Assembly (NCBI GenBank): GCA_014529385.2 | Contig: CM043959.1 | Coordinates: forward strand, 88,637,529 to 88,701,528 | Origin: Adiantum capillus-veneris | Taxonomy: Eukaryota; Streptophyta; Polypodiopsida; Polypodiales; Pteridaceae | Reading direction: 5' to 3' | Length of the DNA stretch: 64,000 bases | Shown: piece by piece, positions 10,920-21,744 of the stretch | Numbering within the stretch: position 1 is the first letter of the stretch | Layout: the number at the start of each line of letters is the position of its first letter | Translations under genes and position numbers: made by a program | The notes under the pieces: generated by a model | Database searches by the model: none | The model's input: only the letters and a program-made list of their open reading frames with translations | Told to the model about the DNA's origin: nothing

Positions 10920-11730
10920 CACTTTTCACAGTAGAGTGATAAAAGACGTCTTTTAAACACTTGAAATCACCTTTGAGCACTTGGCCAGCTGACCAGCACT
11001 TTACTAGCCCCCATGAACCACTTTACCAACCCCCAAAAACACTTAAAAGCACTTATGAGCACTTTATCACCCCCCTTAATCACTTGACCAGCTCTTTGGA
11101 CCACTTAGGACCACATGACCAACACTTTTAAGCACTTTATACTACTTGACAAGCATTATGAACTACTTGAACACACCCTAAACCACTTGGTTGCACTTTA
11201 TATTACTTGACAAGCACTATGAACCACCTGATCAACACTTTGAACCACTTGACCAACTTCCTGAACCACTTGGACAGCACTTTGTCCCACTTAACCACCA
11301 TTTATCTGTCCCCTGAAAAACTTGACTAGCTCTTTGGACCACTTAGGACCTCGTGACCAACACTTTTAAGCACTTTATACCACTTGACAAGCCCCTTGAA
11401 CCACTTAACCACCCCCTTGAACCACTTGGCCATCACTTTATACCACTTAACAATCACTCTGAACCACCTGACCAACACAACCACCTGAACCACTTGACCA
11501 GCTCTTTGGACCACTTTGGACCACCTGACCAGCACTTTATACTACTTGACAAGCACTATGAACCACTTGACCAGCTCTTTGGACAACTTAAGACCACGTG
11601 ACCGGCACTTTGGACCACGTGACCAGCACTTTGAAGCACTTTATACTACTTGACAAGCACTATTGACCACTTGACCGCCACCTACTTTGAACCACTTGAC
11701 CACTTAACCAACACGTAACACCCAATCCAA
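10920..11730 (+). repeat. Minisatellite A (CACTT-based, about 20-22 bp units)
   Basis: About 800 bp of degenerate tandem units based on CCACTTGACCAGCACTTTG. Variants include ACCACTTAACCACCCC and TTATACTACTTGACAAGCAC. A longer super-unit recurs (GACCACTTAGGACC, ACGTGACCAACACTTTTAAGC, ACTTTATAC at about 11099-11160 and 11337-11395), so there is higher-order structure. Open frames through it are repeat translations, not genes. It lies between the orphan segment and the FCP1-like pseudogene. Confidence 0.85.
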
Positions 11731-11879
11731 TTGACAACAGTAGTAAACAGTTGACTTGCAAAATTCTTCTTAGTATATTCAAGTTTAGATACAAGAACAA
11801 TTTGCTTTACAGGGAGTTAGCTTTTTCAAGGAGTAAAGTCAGTTAGTTAGTAAACTGCTCTAGCCATTCTTGCCGACGT

Positions 11880-12655
11880 GGCTTCTTATAATTGGTTGAT
11901 GGACTTGGAGTTTTTGATGCAAGAATTTGCTGTTGTCCCCGTACTTTTCCATGTGCCAGATTCTAGTCCAATTGTGCAAGTTCATTCGTCCTGCATCAAA
12001 TGGACATTCTCTAACAGTCTTGGCTATGTCGGGAGTCTCAACCCACTATACTATAAATGAGGCAACATCTTCTTTGAGGAAATTTTCCCACTACCTCTCA
12101 TTTTGCTTTTCTATCCGATGCAGAATGACAATGTTACTAGGATCATTGAAGTACATCCTATTAAGGGAATCATATAGCAGTAAAGTGTTAGACTTATTGA
12201 ACTTAGGAAAGAGGTGCCAAAAGGTTTCTAGTTTTTTGGATAAAAAAATCTTTGGGGGGTTTCCATATTCCTAACTACTAACATGGCAGCAGTTATGTGC
12301 CTGCCACCCACTCAGACAACGCTTGGCCTGAGATAGGCACTTGTCCATACCCTTCTCAAGATTGTGGCAGGCACGCGACGACCACAAAAAAGTCTCTGCT
12401 ATCTGCCTGAGTCCAAGCAAGAATAGTTATGCATTGTTCCATACATAGTAGGTGACAGTATCATCCTCCTTTACTTTGGAAAAGTACAACGTGCTTAAAT
12501 TTGGGGGTTCCGATCCTTTGCGCTTATCATGCACACAAGCAAGCACATTGTTGAAGTCTACAATTACTACCAAATCTCTATGGACTGGGAAGCGAGACAT
12601 TGGTTTGTAGCAAGGAAGCTGGCGATCAATGTGCTCTACCTCTCATCAGTGGGCG
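11880..12655 (-). pseudogene. FCP1/HAD-type phosphatase-like pseudogene
   Basis: One minus-strand frame runs about 255 codons with four stops and no frameshift. Near its start is RDLVVIVDFNNVLACVHDK, matching HAD motif I of FCP1/SCP-type phosphatases (normally DLDGTL or DFNGVL); the second Asp of DxDx(T/V) is Asn here. Later come FPKFNKSNTLLLYDSLNRMY and NDPSNIVILHRIE, corresponding to the KxLLxDDSPxKxxxNPxN motif III/IV region, where DD is now YD. WVETPDIAKTVRECPFD resembles the usual domain end. Family members remove phosphate from Ser/Thr, classically on the RNA polymerase II tail. Stops and altered catalytic residues argue against activity. Assignment is by motif order only. Confidence 0.6.
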
Positions 12656-12819
12656 TGGGGGTTGTGAGCCAACCACACGAATTTTAACTTCAGAGCACAA
12701 ATGGAGAGAAACTAAGAGAGAATACTTAAATTTATATTGCTTGGAAAGAAGATACAAAGCTGCAATCTAAAAAAGATAGCATGAAAAAAAGGTACAAAGC
12801 TTCAAGAAGCTAAATGTTC

Positions 12820-13687
12820 TTACATGCTCTTGTTTTTGGGGGGAGTATGCCGATACTCTTTTTGGGGTCCTGGGACAGCTCGGTCCTCCATATGCTTCTT
12901 TCTCTTCTTCTGCATCTCCACCGTTACAAATTGCAGGGTTGATTCCATTTTAGGATCCTTTGCCTCAACTACACTGTCCTCCTTACAAGAATTAGTACCT
13001 ACGCAACATATTCTGACCACAATGAACACGGTGACCATGATTCAGACATGGGAGGAGACAGATATACAAAACTAACATTACCTTGGTTGCTTGTGGACGG
13101 AGTTGTCTCCTTCAGAATGTCTCGGTCACCACCCTGAACAATTTTTCCACCTTCAAAGTTCTTATACTTTGGCAGCATGGCATAAAGGTCAAAGACCTCG
13201 TCCACATCGGGCATAGACGATGTGAAATCGTCTTTCTTAGCCATTGGCTCAGCTGAACCAACGACACGATTAGTCTCCACAACAGATTAGCATAAGTTCT
13301 ATTGTATAAAATGACCAACCTACCTTCAAGCTACTCATAAGAATTCCCAAGTGCCCAGCATCTTGCTATATGGGGTATCTCCCATTTATAGTATGGTACA
13401 ACACACTTGGGATCGGTCGCGCTAACCACAGAAAAGCAAAATGGATGGTATCTGTGGGCACACGGCAGCTAAAAGACACCGACCGCATATTTGCCCGACA
13501 ATTCTTGACCATAGGCCACACAATTTCCAGACAAAAAAATAGTATCCACACTAAATGTAGACTTGGAAGGTGGAGTGGGCACTAGAAGGGCTCTACCCTC
13601 TCTTTTCATGAACTTGCTGGACCCCTTCATGAAGGAGGCTTGCCTTCTGAACTCACCAAGCTCCCTGTCCATTTCCTGAACTATTTT
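12820..13687 (-). pseudogene. 3' exons of an unknown multi-exon pseudogene (RING-like Cys/His cluster)
   Basis: On the minus strand, an exon starts at 13687 after TTTTTTACAG. It runs through MDRELGEFRRQASFMKG and a Cys/His cluster (LPCAHRYHPFC, then KCVVPYYKW), with a stop at GVF*LPC, and ends near 13318 before GTAGGT. A second exon ends at 13082 before GTAATG. The third starts at 12998 after TTGCGTAG, carries a basic tail (MQKKRKKHMED) and ends at TAA 12820. The introns are short (83 bp between the last two exons) with GT-AG borders. The Cys/His spacing suggests a RING- or SWIM-like zinc site, but I cannot name the family. It is the downstream part of the coding region at 14800-15018 and 22486-23072. 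Confidence 0.5.
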
Positions 13688-13739
13688 CTGTAAAAAATTA
13701 AAAACAAAGGAAGATTATTGCATAACCAACCATAATGGG

Positions 13740-14790
13740 GGACATGCAGGCCCTAGCATAGTAGGCACTTGCAAGCACCTTGGAGCACTTGCTGGAACAT
13801 TCAAGTACTTGTAGACACTTTCAAGTGCCTGCAAGTGCTCTATCTGTCTACTTGCAGCACTTTGAAAGGTACTTACTAGCACTTGAAAGCTCTTTTTAGC
13901 ACTTTGAAGCACTTTCACGCACCTGCAAATGCTTGCAGGGTCTTAAAAGTGGTTAAAAGTGCCTCAAAGTGCCCTGAAGTGATTGAAAAATAAACTTTTA
14001 AGCACTTTGAAAGCATTTTGAAGCAATTTTAAGCACTTTGAAGCATCTTCAAGCACTTGCAAGACTTTGCAAGTGGTTGAAAGTGCTTCAAAGTGTTTTA
14101 TTGTGCCTGCAAGGTGGTTCAAAGTGCTTGCAAGTGCATAAAAGTTAGTCACTTTTTAGCACTTGCTGGCATTTGTAGGTGTTTAAAAGTGCTTGCAAGT
14201 GCTCAATTTGTCCACTTGCAGCACTTTGAAAGGCACTTGCTAGCACTTGGAAGCTCTTTTTAGCACTTTGAAGCACTTTCAACTACCTGCAAACTCTTGT
14301 AAGTGCTTGCAGGGTCTTAAAATAGCTTCAAAGTGCTTAAAAGTACTTTGAAGTGATTGCAAAAATCATTTTTAATCACTTTGAAAGAATTTTGAAGCAA
14401 TTTCACCACTTTGAATATTCTTCAAGCACTTGCAAGAGTTTGTGAGTAGTTGAAAGTGCTTTAATGTGCCAAATGGTGGTTCAAAGTGCTTGCAAGTGCA
14501 TAAAAGTTAGGCACTTTTTAGCATGTGCATGCATTTTTAGGTGTTTAAAAGTGCTTGTAAGTGCTTGCAAAGGTGGTTAAGGTGTTTGCAAGTGCTAAAT
14601 AGTCAAGCATTTTTTAGAATTTGCAAGCACATTTAACCACTTTTATGCACCTACAAGCACTTGCAGGCATTTCCAGATGTTTGCATGTGCTTAAAAGAGC
14701 CTGTCGTCGGTGGTTGAAAGTGTGTGCAAGTGCTTAAAAGGTAAGCACTCTCAACCAGTTTTAGCACTTTCTAGAACTTTATACACTTTA
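13740..14790 (+). repeat. Minisatellite B (CACTT-based, in a pseudogene intron)
   Basis: About 1 kb of degenerate repeats built from AAGTGCTTGCAAGTGC, GCACTTTGAAGCACTTT and GGTGGTTCAAAGTGCTTGC. The motif GCACTTGCAAGTGC is self-complementary. A larger unit of about 375 bp is seen twice: the order TTGCAGCACTTTGAAAG, CACTTGCTAGCACTTG, GGGTCTTAAAA appears at about 13853-13960 and 14214-14330. It lies between two exons of the minus-strand pseudogene. Confidence 0.85.
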
Positions 14791-15018
14791 AAGACAGATA
14801 AGAATGCCCTTCATCCTTGCACCATCATTGAATCCAAAGGACTTGGAGAGTACCCTTGTAAGGGCTCCAATTTCAGCCTCCTTTTTGGCAATCGCAGCTG
14901 CGTTTTCTATTGGAGAGGCTTTAAGTTTCTCCACCTCCTCTCTGAGGCTCTCCACCTTTGCAGTGATGGGTGCACAAGCTGAGGAGGGACCTTCGTTGCG
15001 CAACCATAAGTCCCGCTT
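14788..15018 (-). pseudogene. Unknown pseudogene, coiled-coil segment downstream of the copia insertion
   Basis: Read on the minus strand from the copia left border, the frame gives DLWLRNEGPSSACAPITAKV, then SLREEVEKLKASPIENAAAI and AKKEAEIGALTRVLSKSF. This is charged and heptad-like, consistent with a short coiled coil. The frame joins that at 22486-22746 exactly once the copia element and one copy of its CGCTT duplication are ignored. The segment runs out near 14800 just before minisatellite B. The function is unknown. Confidence 0.55.
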
Positions 15019-15795
15019 TGTTAAGTATGGAGCCTGATTGACCTTGTAATCTTCTGTGGTAAAAGCGCACATTTGTAAGGCCCCCATTATGCGGAGAAGC
15101 CATCGTGCGTGAAGGAAAATCACTCGCCGAAAACCAAAATTTTCACGGCCAAAAATCAAGGGCAACTTTAGGGGCCCTCGAGACTCTTTTTTTTTCTTTG
15201 CCGGAATATTCCTTTTTGCCGGAATATTATGGCCGGACGGCGACCGAAAAGTGGTCGAAAAACAACCGGTCGGTTGGCCGGTGGCCGGTGGTTGGAAGTC
15301 AATGGCCGGTGGCCGATGGCCGGAAGTCAATGGCCGGTGGATTAATTCAAAAGCGGACTTGTCCTCTCAAGGGCGGCCACACATGGGCGGATTGAAGGTT
15401 CCGATTTGGACTTATCTACACAAGGGCGGCTACACATGGCTGCCTCTCATGAGAGAGGGCAACCCTTTTGGCCTATAAAAGGAGGTCATTTCTACACACA
15501 TTTCATAGTGTGAAGTTGATGCAACAAGGTGAGTGTGAGGTGGTGAGAGTGAAGCAAGGCGGGAGCTCCATTAAGGGCATAATCCCTTTGTAAACTACTT
15601 ATTGTTTTGAAGTACTAAAGACATTGAGTGGCTGCTTTTTCGTGGACATAGCCCACATTGGGTGAACCACGTATATCGTGTGTACTCTCTCTCTCTCTCT
15701 CTCTCTCTACTCTATAATCTCATGTATGTAAATTTGTCTCTCTCCATTAAGTAATCTACTCAATTATCTATTTAGCTACGTCTTATTTCCTAACA
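15019..15795 (+). repeat. Copia 5' LTR (777 bp)
   Basis: It runs TGTTAAG...CTAACA. The U3 contains repeats of TGGCCGGTGG (15264-15345), a TATA box (CCTATAAAAGG, TATAAAA at 15474-15480) and a CT tract at 15684-15709. It is 54 bp longer than the 3' LTR, mainly because about 55 bp near 15135-15190 is absent from the other copy. Confidence 0.95.
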
Positions 15796-15797
15796 AC

Positions 15798-15810
15798 TGG
15801 TATCAGAGCA
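15798..15810 (+). other. Copia primer-binding site
   Basis: TGGTATCAGAGCA begins two bases after the left LTR. This is the standard plant copia site, complementary to the 3' end of initiator methionine tRNA, which primes minus-strand DNA synthesis. Confidence 0.93.
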
Positions 15811-15850
15811 AGGTTTTCTCGTAGCTAAATTATCCCAAGGAAAGGATTCC

Positions 15851-16710
15851 TTGAATTTTGTGGGAGTTATGGTGGAGGAACGGAAGCTCAAGATTGAGAA
15901 GTTCAATGGCAAAAACTACCAACATTGGAAGATACAGATTGAAGACTATCTCTACCAGAAGGATCTCTATTTGCCACTAGGCGGTCTTGCAAAGAAGCCC
16001 GCAACGATGGCAGATGAAGCATGGATTGTCCTTGATCGAAAGGCACTGGGAACAATCCAGTTAAGCTTAGCGTTAACGGTGGCCTTCAATGTTTTGGAGA
16101 TGAAGACCACGGAGGACTTGATGAAGTCACTTGATGACTTCTACGAGAAACCATCGGCATCCAATAAGGTATTTCTTATGAAGCGCTTGTTCAATCTAAA
16201 GATGGCACAGAATGGTTCAGTTGAAGAACACCTAAATGACTTGAACAAAAACATAAGTCAACTTTGATCGGTGAAAATCAATTTCGATGACGAAGTGTGA
16301 ACTCTCCTTATACTATCATCTCTACCGGATAGTTGGAACAACCTTGTGATGGCTGTAAGTAATTCTATTTCTGGCACAAATACTCTTAAGTTTGATGATG
16401 TTGTGGGTGTTCTCCTAAGTGAGAAAATACGAAGGAGAAGCACAGGAGAATCATCAAGTGCTGCACTGTCAGTAGAAACAAGAGGAAGGCCTAAGGAGAG
16501 GTTCAAAAACCAAAAGGGTCGTGATCTCTCAAGGCGGAGCAAGTCACGCACAAAGTCACTTCTTGAATGTTGGAACTGTGGCAAGAAGGGCCACGTCAAG
16601 AAGGATTGTTGGTCCAAGAAGAAGAAGGAATCAGAGCCTCAAGACAACAAGCCAACATCGGAGGCCAATGTGGTAGGTAAAGTGGAGCAAGATGTTCTAA
16701 TTCTTTCATA
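15851..16710 (+). pseudogene. gag: Copia Gag, broken by stops
   Basis: The frame begins near MVEERKLKIEKFNGKNYQHW, typical of copia Gag (UBN2 family), with the usual NYQHWK. It continues past TGA at 16265-16267 and TGA at 16298-16300 in the same frame. The CCHC zinc knuckle CWNCGKKGHVKKDC is at 16570-16611, in a Lys-rich tail. Gag forms the virus-like particle and packages the element RNA. The first likely ATG is 15869, although the frame is open from 15851. Both stops could each arise from CGA by one C-to-T change. Confidence 0.85.
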
Positions 16711-17706
16711 GACAATGTGTCTAATTCCTAGATAGTAGATTCTAGGGCTTCATTCCATGCGACACCACACAAGCAACGTTTCCAAGATTACACCAAAGGT
16801 AATTTTGGGTATGTATACTTGGGAGATGATGAAGCTTGTGAGATTGTCGGCAAAGGTACAGTTTCTGTCAAAACTGCTAACGGAAATGAATGGAAGGTTA
16901 AAGATGTTAGGCATGTTCCTTCTCTTTGCAAAAATTTGATCTCTACAGGACAATTAGACGATGAAGGTCACAACATTGCATTCGGAAACAAACAGTGGAA
17001 GATCTCTAAGGGATCTTTGGTGGTTGCCAAAGGAGAAAAGGTCGGTACACTTTACTTGTGTACTGTTAGCACGCAACCTTCAGCTTGTGTAACAACTACA
17101 GAAGTTGACAGTGCGGTGTGGCACTACTAGCTTGGGCATATGAGTGCCAAAGGAATGCAAATCCTTCAAACAAAGAAGCTTCTACCAGGTTTGAAAGAAG
17201 TGGACTTACAGTTCTGTGAAGATTGTGTTTATGGTAGACAAAAGAGGGTGAAATTTCAAAAATCAGGAAATGAAAGAAAAAATAAAAAACTTTAGTTGGT
17301 TCATTCTGATGTTTGGGGTCCTGCAAGTACACCATCACTTGGTGGCTCATTGTATTATGTAACATTCATAGACAATGCGACTAGAAAAACATGGGTTTAT
17401 GTCATGAAGAATAAGTCCGATGTATTTTCCATATTTCAAAGATAGAAAGCCTTTGTGGAGAATGAAACAGGTACCAAGGTTAAATGCCTTAGATCCGACA
17501 ATGGAGGTGAATATTGCAGCCAAGATTTTGAAAGCTTTTGTGCTAGCAATGGCATTCGGAGGCAAAGGACAACCCCAAGGACACCTCAACAAAATGGGAT
17601 TTCGGAAAGGATGAATAGGACAATCATGGAGCGAGCACGAAGCATGCGGCTACATGCTGGCCTACCGCTTGAGCTTTGGGTGGAAGCTGTAAGTACGTAT
17701 GTGTAC
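16700..17706 (+). pseudogene. pol: Copia protease and integrase N-terminal half, broken
   Basis: After a frame change near 16709, the protease site reads IVDSRASFHAT, where the family has DSGAS, so the catalytic-loop Gly is Arg. The GAG-pre-integrase and integrase follow: LGHMSAKGM and CEDCVYGRQ (the HHCC zinc site), then the catalytic Asp in LVHSDVWGP, the second Asp in LRSDNGGEY, and Glu in PQQNGISERMNRTI. In-frame TAG codons occur at 17128, 17293 and 17443. Homology continues to 17706, where the solo LTR interrupts it, and resumes at 19654. Confidence 0.85.
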
Positions 17707-18261
17707 TGAGGAAAGCTTTTCCATGCATGGGAACCCCCCCATATATCTTTGCCCTTTTACCAAAATATTTCCTATTATATAATTTACTTTTGATTTTTCT
17801 TCCTTTTTTCACAAAAGTTTTAGCCTTTATTAAATAAATAAGACTTATGCTAATCAATCACGATGTAGCTTAAATAAGTAAGCTTTCTTTGTTGATATGT
17901 CTTTTGACCTTAAATATTAAATATATATATTCTAAAGTACATTATATAGTTTAGTATTTTCTAATATATTTTTCATGTATATATATTATTCCATCCTACC
18001 AAATATTTTATTCACTAGTTTTCATTTTCAAACCTCAACCCCACTTTCAAATTTCAATAATACCTCCATCTAGATGATAGCCAATCTTTTCAAAACTCTA
18101 GGTCATGTTTTCATACACATGAAGGAGCTTACACATGAAGGCAAGAGAGAAGTCCACTCAAAGGGGACCACCAAAAGACCTTTGAAGCCACAAATAATAC
18201 ATTATTTGGCTGATTTTTTTAAGTAGATAAGAACCCCGAATCTGAAGGAGCGTTCAACATG

Positions 18262-18375
18262 AAAGATGTAGCTCGTGATCTCAACTTTTAGCTCAATGTT
18301 TTTTCATAATTTTTGGAGTTATGAACACGGAGATATGATTTTTGTAGTGGACCCCAGTTTTCTCGTGTAATGGTG
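18262..18375 (+). repeat. Shared U3 module, copy in the solo LTR
   Basis: It reads GATGTAGCTCGTGATCTCAA, then T-rich runs, GGAGTTATGAACACGGAG, ATATGATTTTTGTAG and TGGACCCCAGTTTTC. It lies about 430 bp upstream of the TATA box, in element-sense orientation. Confidence 0.7.
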
Positions 18376-18835
18376 ACACAGGCCATCCCCAATTTTCTTC
18401 CCTCTAGAATGGCTATGGTTCTACAAGTCTTCAAGCATGATTACAAGATACAAGGCTCTTTTAATGAGGTCTTGGCAAGTCTAGAGTGATTCTATCACCA
18501 TTTTTGGAGGATCCATCCTCATCAACAACTATCCACCTTTGACAATCTCTCTTGTAAATTTCTTACCTCTCTCTTCTCTCCCTAATAAGCTTATGTCTAG
18601 CCAAAGCTAGACTATTGTAAATATCTCCTATCCTCTACATCCTACCCACATTCTCTCATCTTCTCTCTCTATTGACTCTGGTATTTTAAATAATGAGGAG
18701 ACAAGATGGGAGCCACAGTCACATGCACCCCATTTTCCTAGTCACCAAAGTGGGACACTCACCTCAAATAGAATTATTGCTAAATCCTCCCCTTCTTCCC
18801 TATATAAGGAGGCCATGAGAGCTCACTTAAGAAAT

Positions 18836-18856
18836 ACACACACACACACACACACC
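18836..18856 (+). repeat. (AC)n microsatellite in the solo LTR
   Basis: About ten AC units lie just downstream of the predicted transcription start region. Confidence 0.9.
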
Positions 18857-19240
18857 TATCCATACACACTCTTGTGCTACATGCTTGTAGCATGAACCCT
18901 AATCACATAATCACAACACCATCATCATCACCATCACCATGCACAAAAGATGAGCACCACACCTCCACACCACTTGTAATTAAGGGTTGAAGGCACAATT
19001 TCAAGAAGAAGAAGGGTGGACACACTCATGATATTCCTTGCCATCAACTCCCATCTCTTCATTATGCCTCCTACGATCTTGTCCCCTTCTCATTTTCCTG
19101 CCATATGCCACCTATTGTATTCATCTTTTGCAAGCAATCAACACACTCCATCTTGGTGCCATACTTTGTGTCGCTTTGGATACATCTCATTGTGAGTATG
19201 GTATATGCCTGTTCCTTGCTTTTTTTTTCTGCTTATGTAA

Positions 19241-19260
19241 AGGTGTGCGGATTCGCCACC
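19241..19260 (+). promoter_or_regulatory. R/U5 hairpin 1 in the solo LTR
   Basis: GGTG, then T, then GCG-GATT-CGC, then CACC folds as a two-part stem with a single-base bulge. It is the same motif as in the Tat element LTRs. Confidence 0.6.
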
Positions 19261-19322
19261 ATACACACACACTCTCTCTCTCTCTCCCTCTCATATTCCT
19301 ATCATCTTGCTACTTCCATCTT

Positions 19323-19345
19323 GAGGTGTGCGGATTCGCCACCTC
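19323..19345 (+). promoter_or_regulatory. R/U5 hairpin 2 in the solo LTR
   Basis: GAGGTG, T, GCG-GATT-CGC, CACCTC: a 6-bp outer stem, a one-base bulge and a 3-bp inner stem. It lies 82 bp after hairpin 1. Confidence 0.65.
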
Positions 19346-19538
19346 TTGTATGATAAGTGAGCATACTCGCAAGTTTCCCCTACCTCATTATCTTCCTTAC
19401 TAACATGCACGAGTAGCAAGCCCATTCTCACTCATTCACCACTCCTCTCACCTTATTCTTCGACCACCCCATTCCACATTTAGGTGTGGATCTTGAAATT
19501 GTTTTCCATGGAATGTTTCATTGTGTATATGTATGCGG

Positions 19539-19560
19539 CCTAGCCGCATATCTTGCTAGG
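19539..19560 (+). promoter_or_regulatory. CCTAGC/GCTAGG hairpin near the solo LTR end
   Basis: Six-base arms with a 10-base loop, followed by TGGTGCCCC. It corresponds to 55656-55674 in the Tat 5' LTR, where the loop differs but the arms are identical. Confidence 0.6.
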
Positions 19561-19657
19561 TGGTGCCCCTATTGCGTATTCCCCATGATGAGGCCATTGT
19601 GCATAGTCTTGGTGTAGAGTCCACTGGGTCTATTTTTTCACTTCCGCCTCTCAGTAC

Positions 19658-21697
19658 TTAAGCAATCGGTCACCCTCAACGGCATTGGATGGGGGAGTTC
19701 CAGAAGAGGCATGGACAGGTAAACCGGTGAATTATGTATTTCTCACAGTGTTTGGGTGTGAGGCTTTCATGCACATAGATAGAAGCCTAAGAACAAAGCT
19801 AGATGCAAAGTCCAAAAAGTGTTTCTTCATTGGCTATGGAGAAGGTGACTTTGGGTATCGCCTATGGAATCCTGAAGATGGTAAAATCTTAAGGAGTAGG
19901 GATCAAATTTTTAACGAAAAAAATATGTACAATGATTACTTGGAAAGAAATCAAACAAAAGAAACAGGTGATGAGTACATGGAGCTTGAGGACGGTGAAG
20001 ACTCAAGTACTGCAAACGGTGACAATGTGCAACAACGTCAACCAAATGAGGAGCCTCAACCTATTCCCCGAAGATCTACAACAGCAAGTAGACCTCCAGA
20101 AAGGTTTGTTGCTTCCTTCAACCATCTCTTGATCTCAGATTCTGGAGAGCCGGAATCATACGAAGAAGCTATGCAGCATGAATCCAAAGAAGAATGGACG
20201 AAGAGCATACAAGTGGAGATGGACTCACTACATCGCAACCAAACATGGGAATTGGTTGAGTTGCCTAAAGGTAATCGGGCACTTCAAAACAAATGGGTGT
20301 ACAAGGTGAAGGAAGAAGAAGGTGGGAAGAAAAGGTACAAGTCTAGGCTTGTGGTAAAAGGTTTTTCTCAAAAGAAAGGTATTGACTTCAATGAAATATT
20401 TTCTCCTATTGTAAAAATGAACTCAATTAGGCTTGTCTTAAGCCTTGTGGCTGCTCATGATCTAAATCTCGAGAAAATGGATGTAAATACAGCATTCCCT
20501 CATGGTGACTTAGAGGAAATCTACATGCTTCAACCAAAGGGGTATGAAGTAAAAGGTAAGGAGAAAATGGTTTGCAGATTAAAGAAGAGCTTGTATGGTT
20601 TAAAGCAAGCATCAAGACAATGGTACTTGAAGTTTGATTGATGGATGTTGGATCATGGATTCACAAGATGCAACTCGGATCACTGCGTCTACACGAAGAA
20701 TTTGGGAGATGGGAAATTCATCATCCTAATGTTGTATGTTGATGACATGTTGATTACAAGTGCTAACATGCAGGACATCAAAGACCTAAAAGAGGAGCTG
20801 TCTAAATCTTTTTCAATGAAAGATTTAGGTGCTGCAAAGAGGATACTTGGTACGAAAATATCAAGGGACAGGACGAAGAAGACAATAAAGCTATTTCAAG
20901 AAGATTACATCAAGAAGGTACTAGAAAGGTTTGCAATGCAAAATGCAAAACCAGTTTCTATACCTTTGGCTGGTCACTTTAAACTAACAAAGGATATCTG
21001 TCCAAAGACACAAGAGGAGATAGCCTATATGTCTAAAGTTCTATATGCTACAGCGGTAGGTTCTCTAATGTATGCTATGGTCTGGACAAGGCCAGACATT
21101 GCACATGGAGTGGGAGTTGTGAGTAGGTTCATGGACAACCTAGGTAAAGAGCATTGGCAAGCTGTGAAGTGGATACTTCAGTATCTAAAAGGGACAACAA
21201 CAAATTCTTTGTATTTTGGAGGAACTGATATTTTTCTAGAAGGGTATGCTGATGCAGATATGGAAGGTGACAAAGATACTCAAAGGAGAACTACTAGCTA
21301 TGTGTTCACAGTTGGAGGCACAGCAATAAGCTGGGCTTCAAAGCTGCAGAAAGTGGTTTCACTTTCTACCACGGAAGTAGAGTATGTAGCAATGACGGAG
21401 GCAAGCAAAGAAATTCTGTGGCTTCACAGATTCTTAGAAGAGCTTGGATTCAAACAAGACAATTGTGTCTTGTACAGTGATAGCCAAAGCGCTATCCATC
21501 TTGCAAAGAACTCAGCCTTTCATTCAAGGACAAAGCACATTGAGGTGAGATATCACTTCATACGAACTCTTTTGGAAGAGGGACAGCTAAAGCTAGGAAA
21601 GGTTCATACAAGTGATAATCCTGCAGACATGTTTACAAAGGTGGTCAACAAGGAGAAGTTGAGCTTTTGCTCATCCTCAATCGGCATTCAAGGATAA
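19658..21697 (+). pseudogene. pol: Copia integrase C-terminus, reverse transcriptase and RNase H
   Basis: The integrase resumes with NRSPSTALDGGVPEEAW. The RT starts near EEWTKSIQVEMDSLHRNQTW and carries the YVDD catalytic box (LMLYVDDML, near 20737). RNase H shows its first Asp in GYADADMEGD, Glu in TEVEYVA, and Asp in LYSDSQSA, with KHIEVRYHFIR beyond. One in-frame TGA (20639-20641) separates FD from WMLDHGFTR; the flanking frame is otherwise continuous to the stop at 21697. This is the polymerase that copies the element RNA to DNA. It is probably inactive because of the stop and the upstream damage. Confidence 0.9.
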
Positions 21698-21744
21698 GAA
21701 GCCAGGATGGAAATCAGTCACAGGTTTGGTTTTGAGATCAGTCT

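Larger units (their letters stand above)
17707..19653 (+). mobile_element. Solo LTR of a Tat-type gypsy, TSD GTAC, inside copia integrase
   Basis: This 1947-bp unit starts TGAGGAAAGC and ends CGCCTCTCA, flanked by GTAC on both sides (17703-17706 and 19654-19657). Skipping it restores the copia integrase frame. Its start (GCTTTT, then CATGGGAACCCCCC), its TATA box (TATATAAG at 18801-18808), the following CA-rich leader, two GCGGATTCGC hairpins and a CCTAGC/GCTAGG hairpin all resemble the LTRs at 54198-55776 and 61919-63468. No internal region remains, so recombination between two LTRs probably removed it. Confidence 0.88.

Noticed and set aside
11353-11601. 82-aa frame with DPLEPLDQ repeats
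   Set aside because: It is the translation of minisatellite A, with no start context or conservation signal.
10920-14790. CRISPR-like array
   Set aside because: The units are contiguous, degenerate and variable, with no constant repeat and unique spacers; these are minisatellites in a plant genome.
14788-15330. 180-aa minus-strand frame as one gene
   Set aside because: Its first half is copia LTR sequence fused by chance to the interrupted host frame; only 14788-15018 belongs to the pseudogene.
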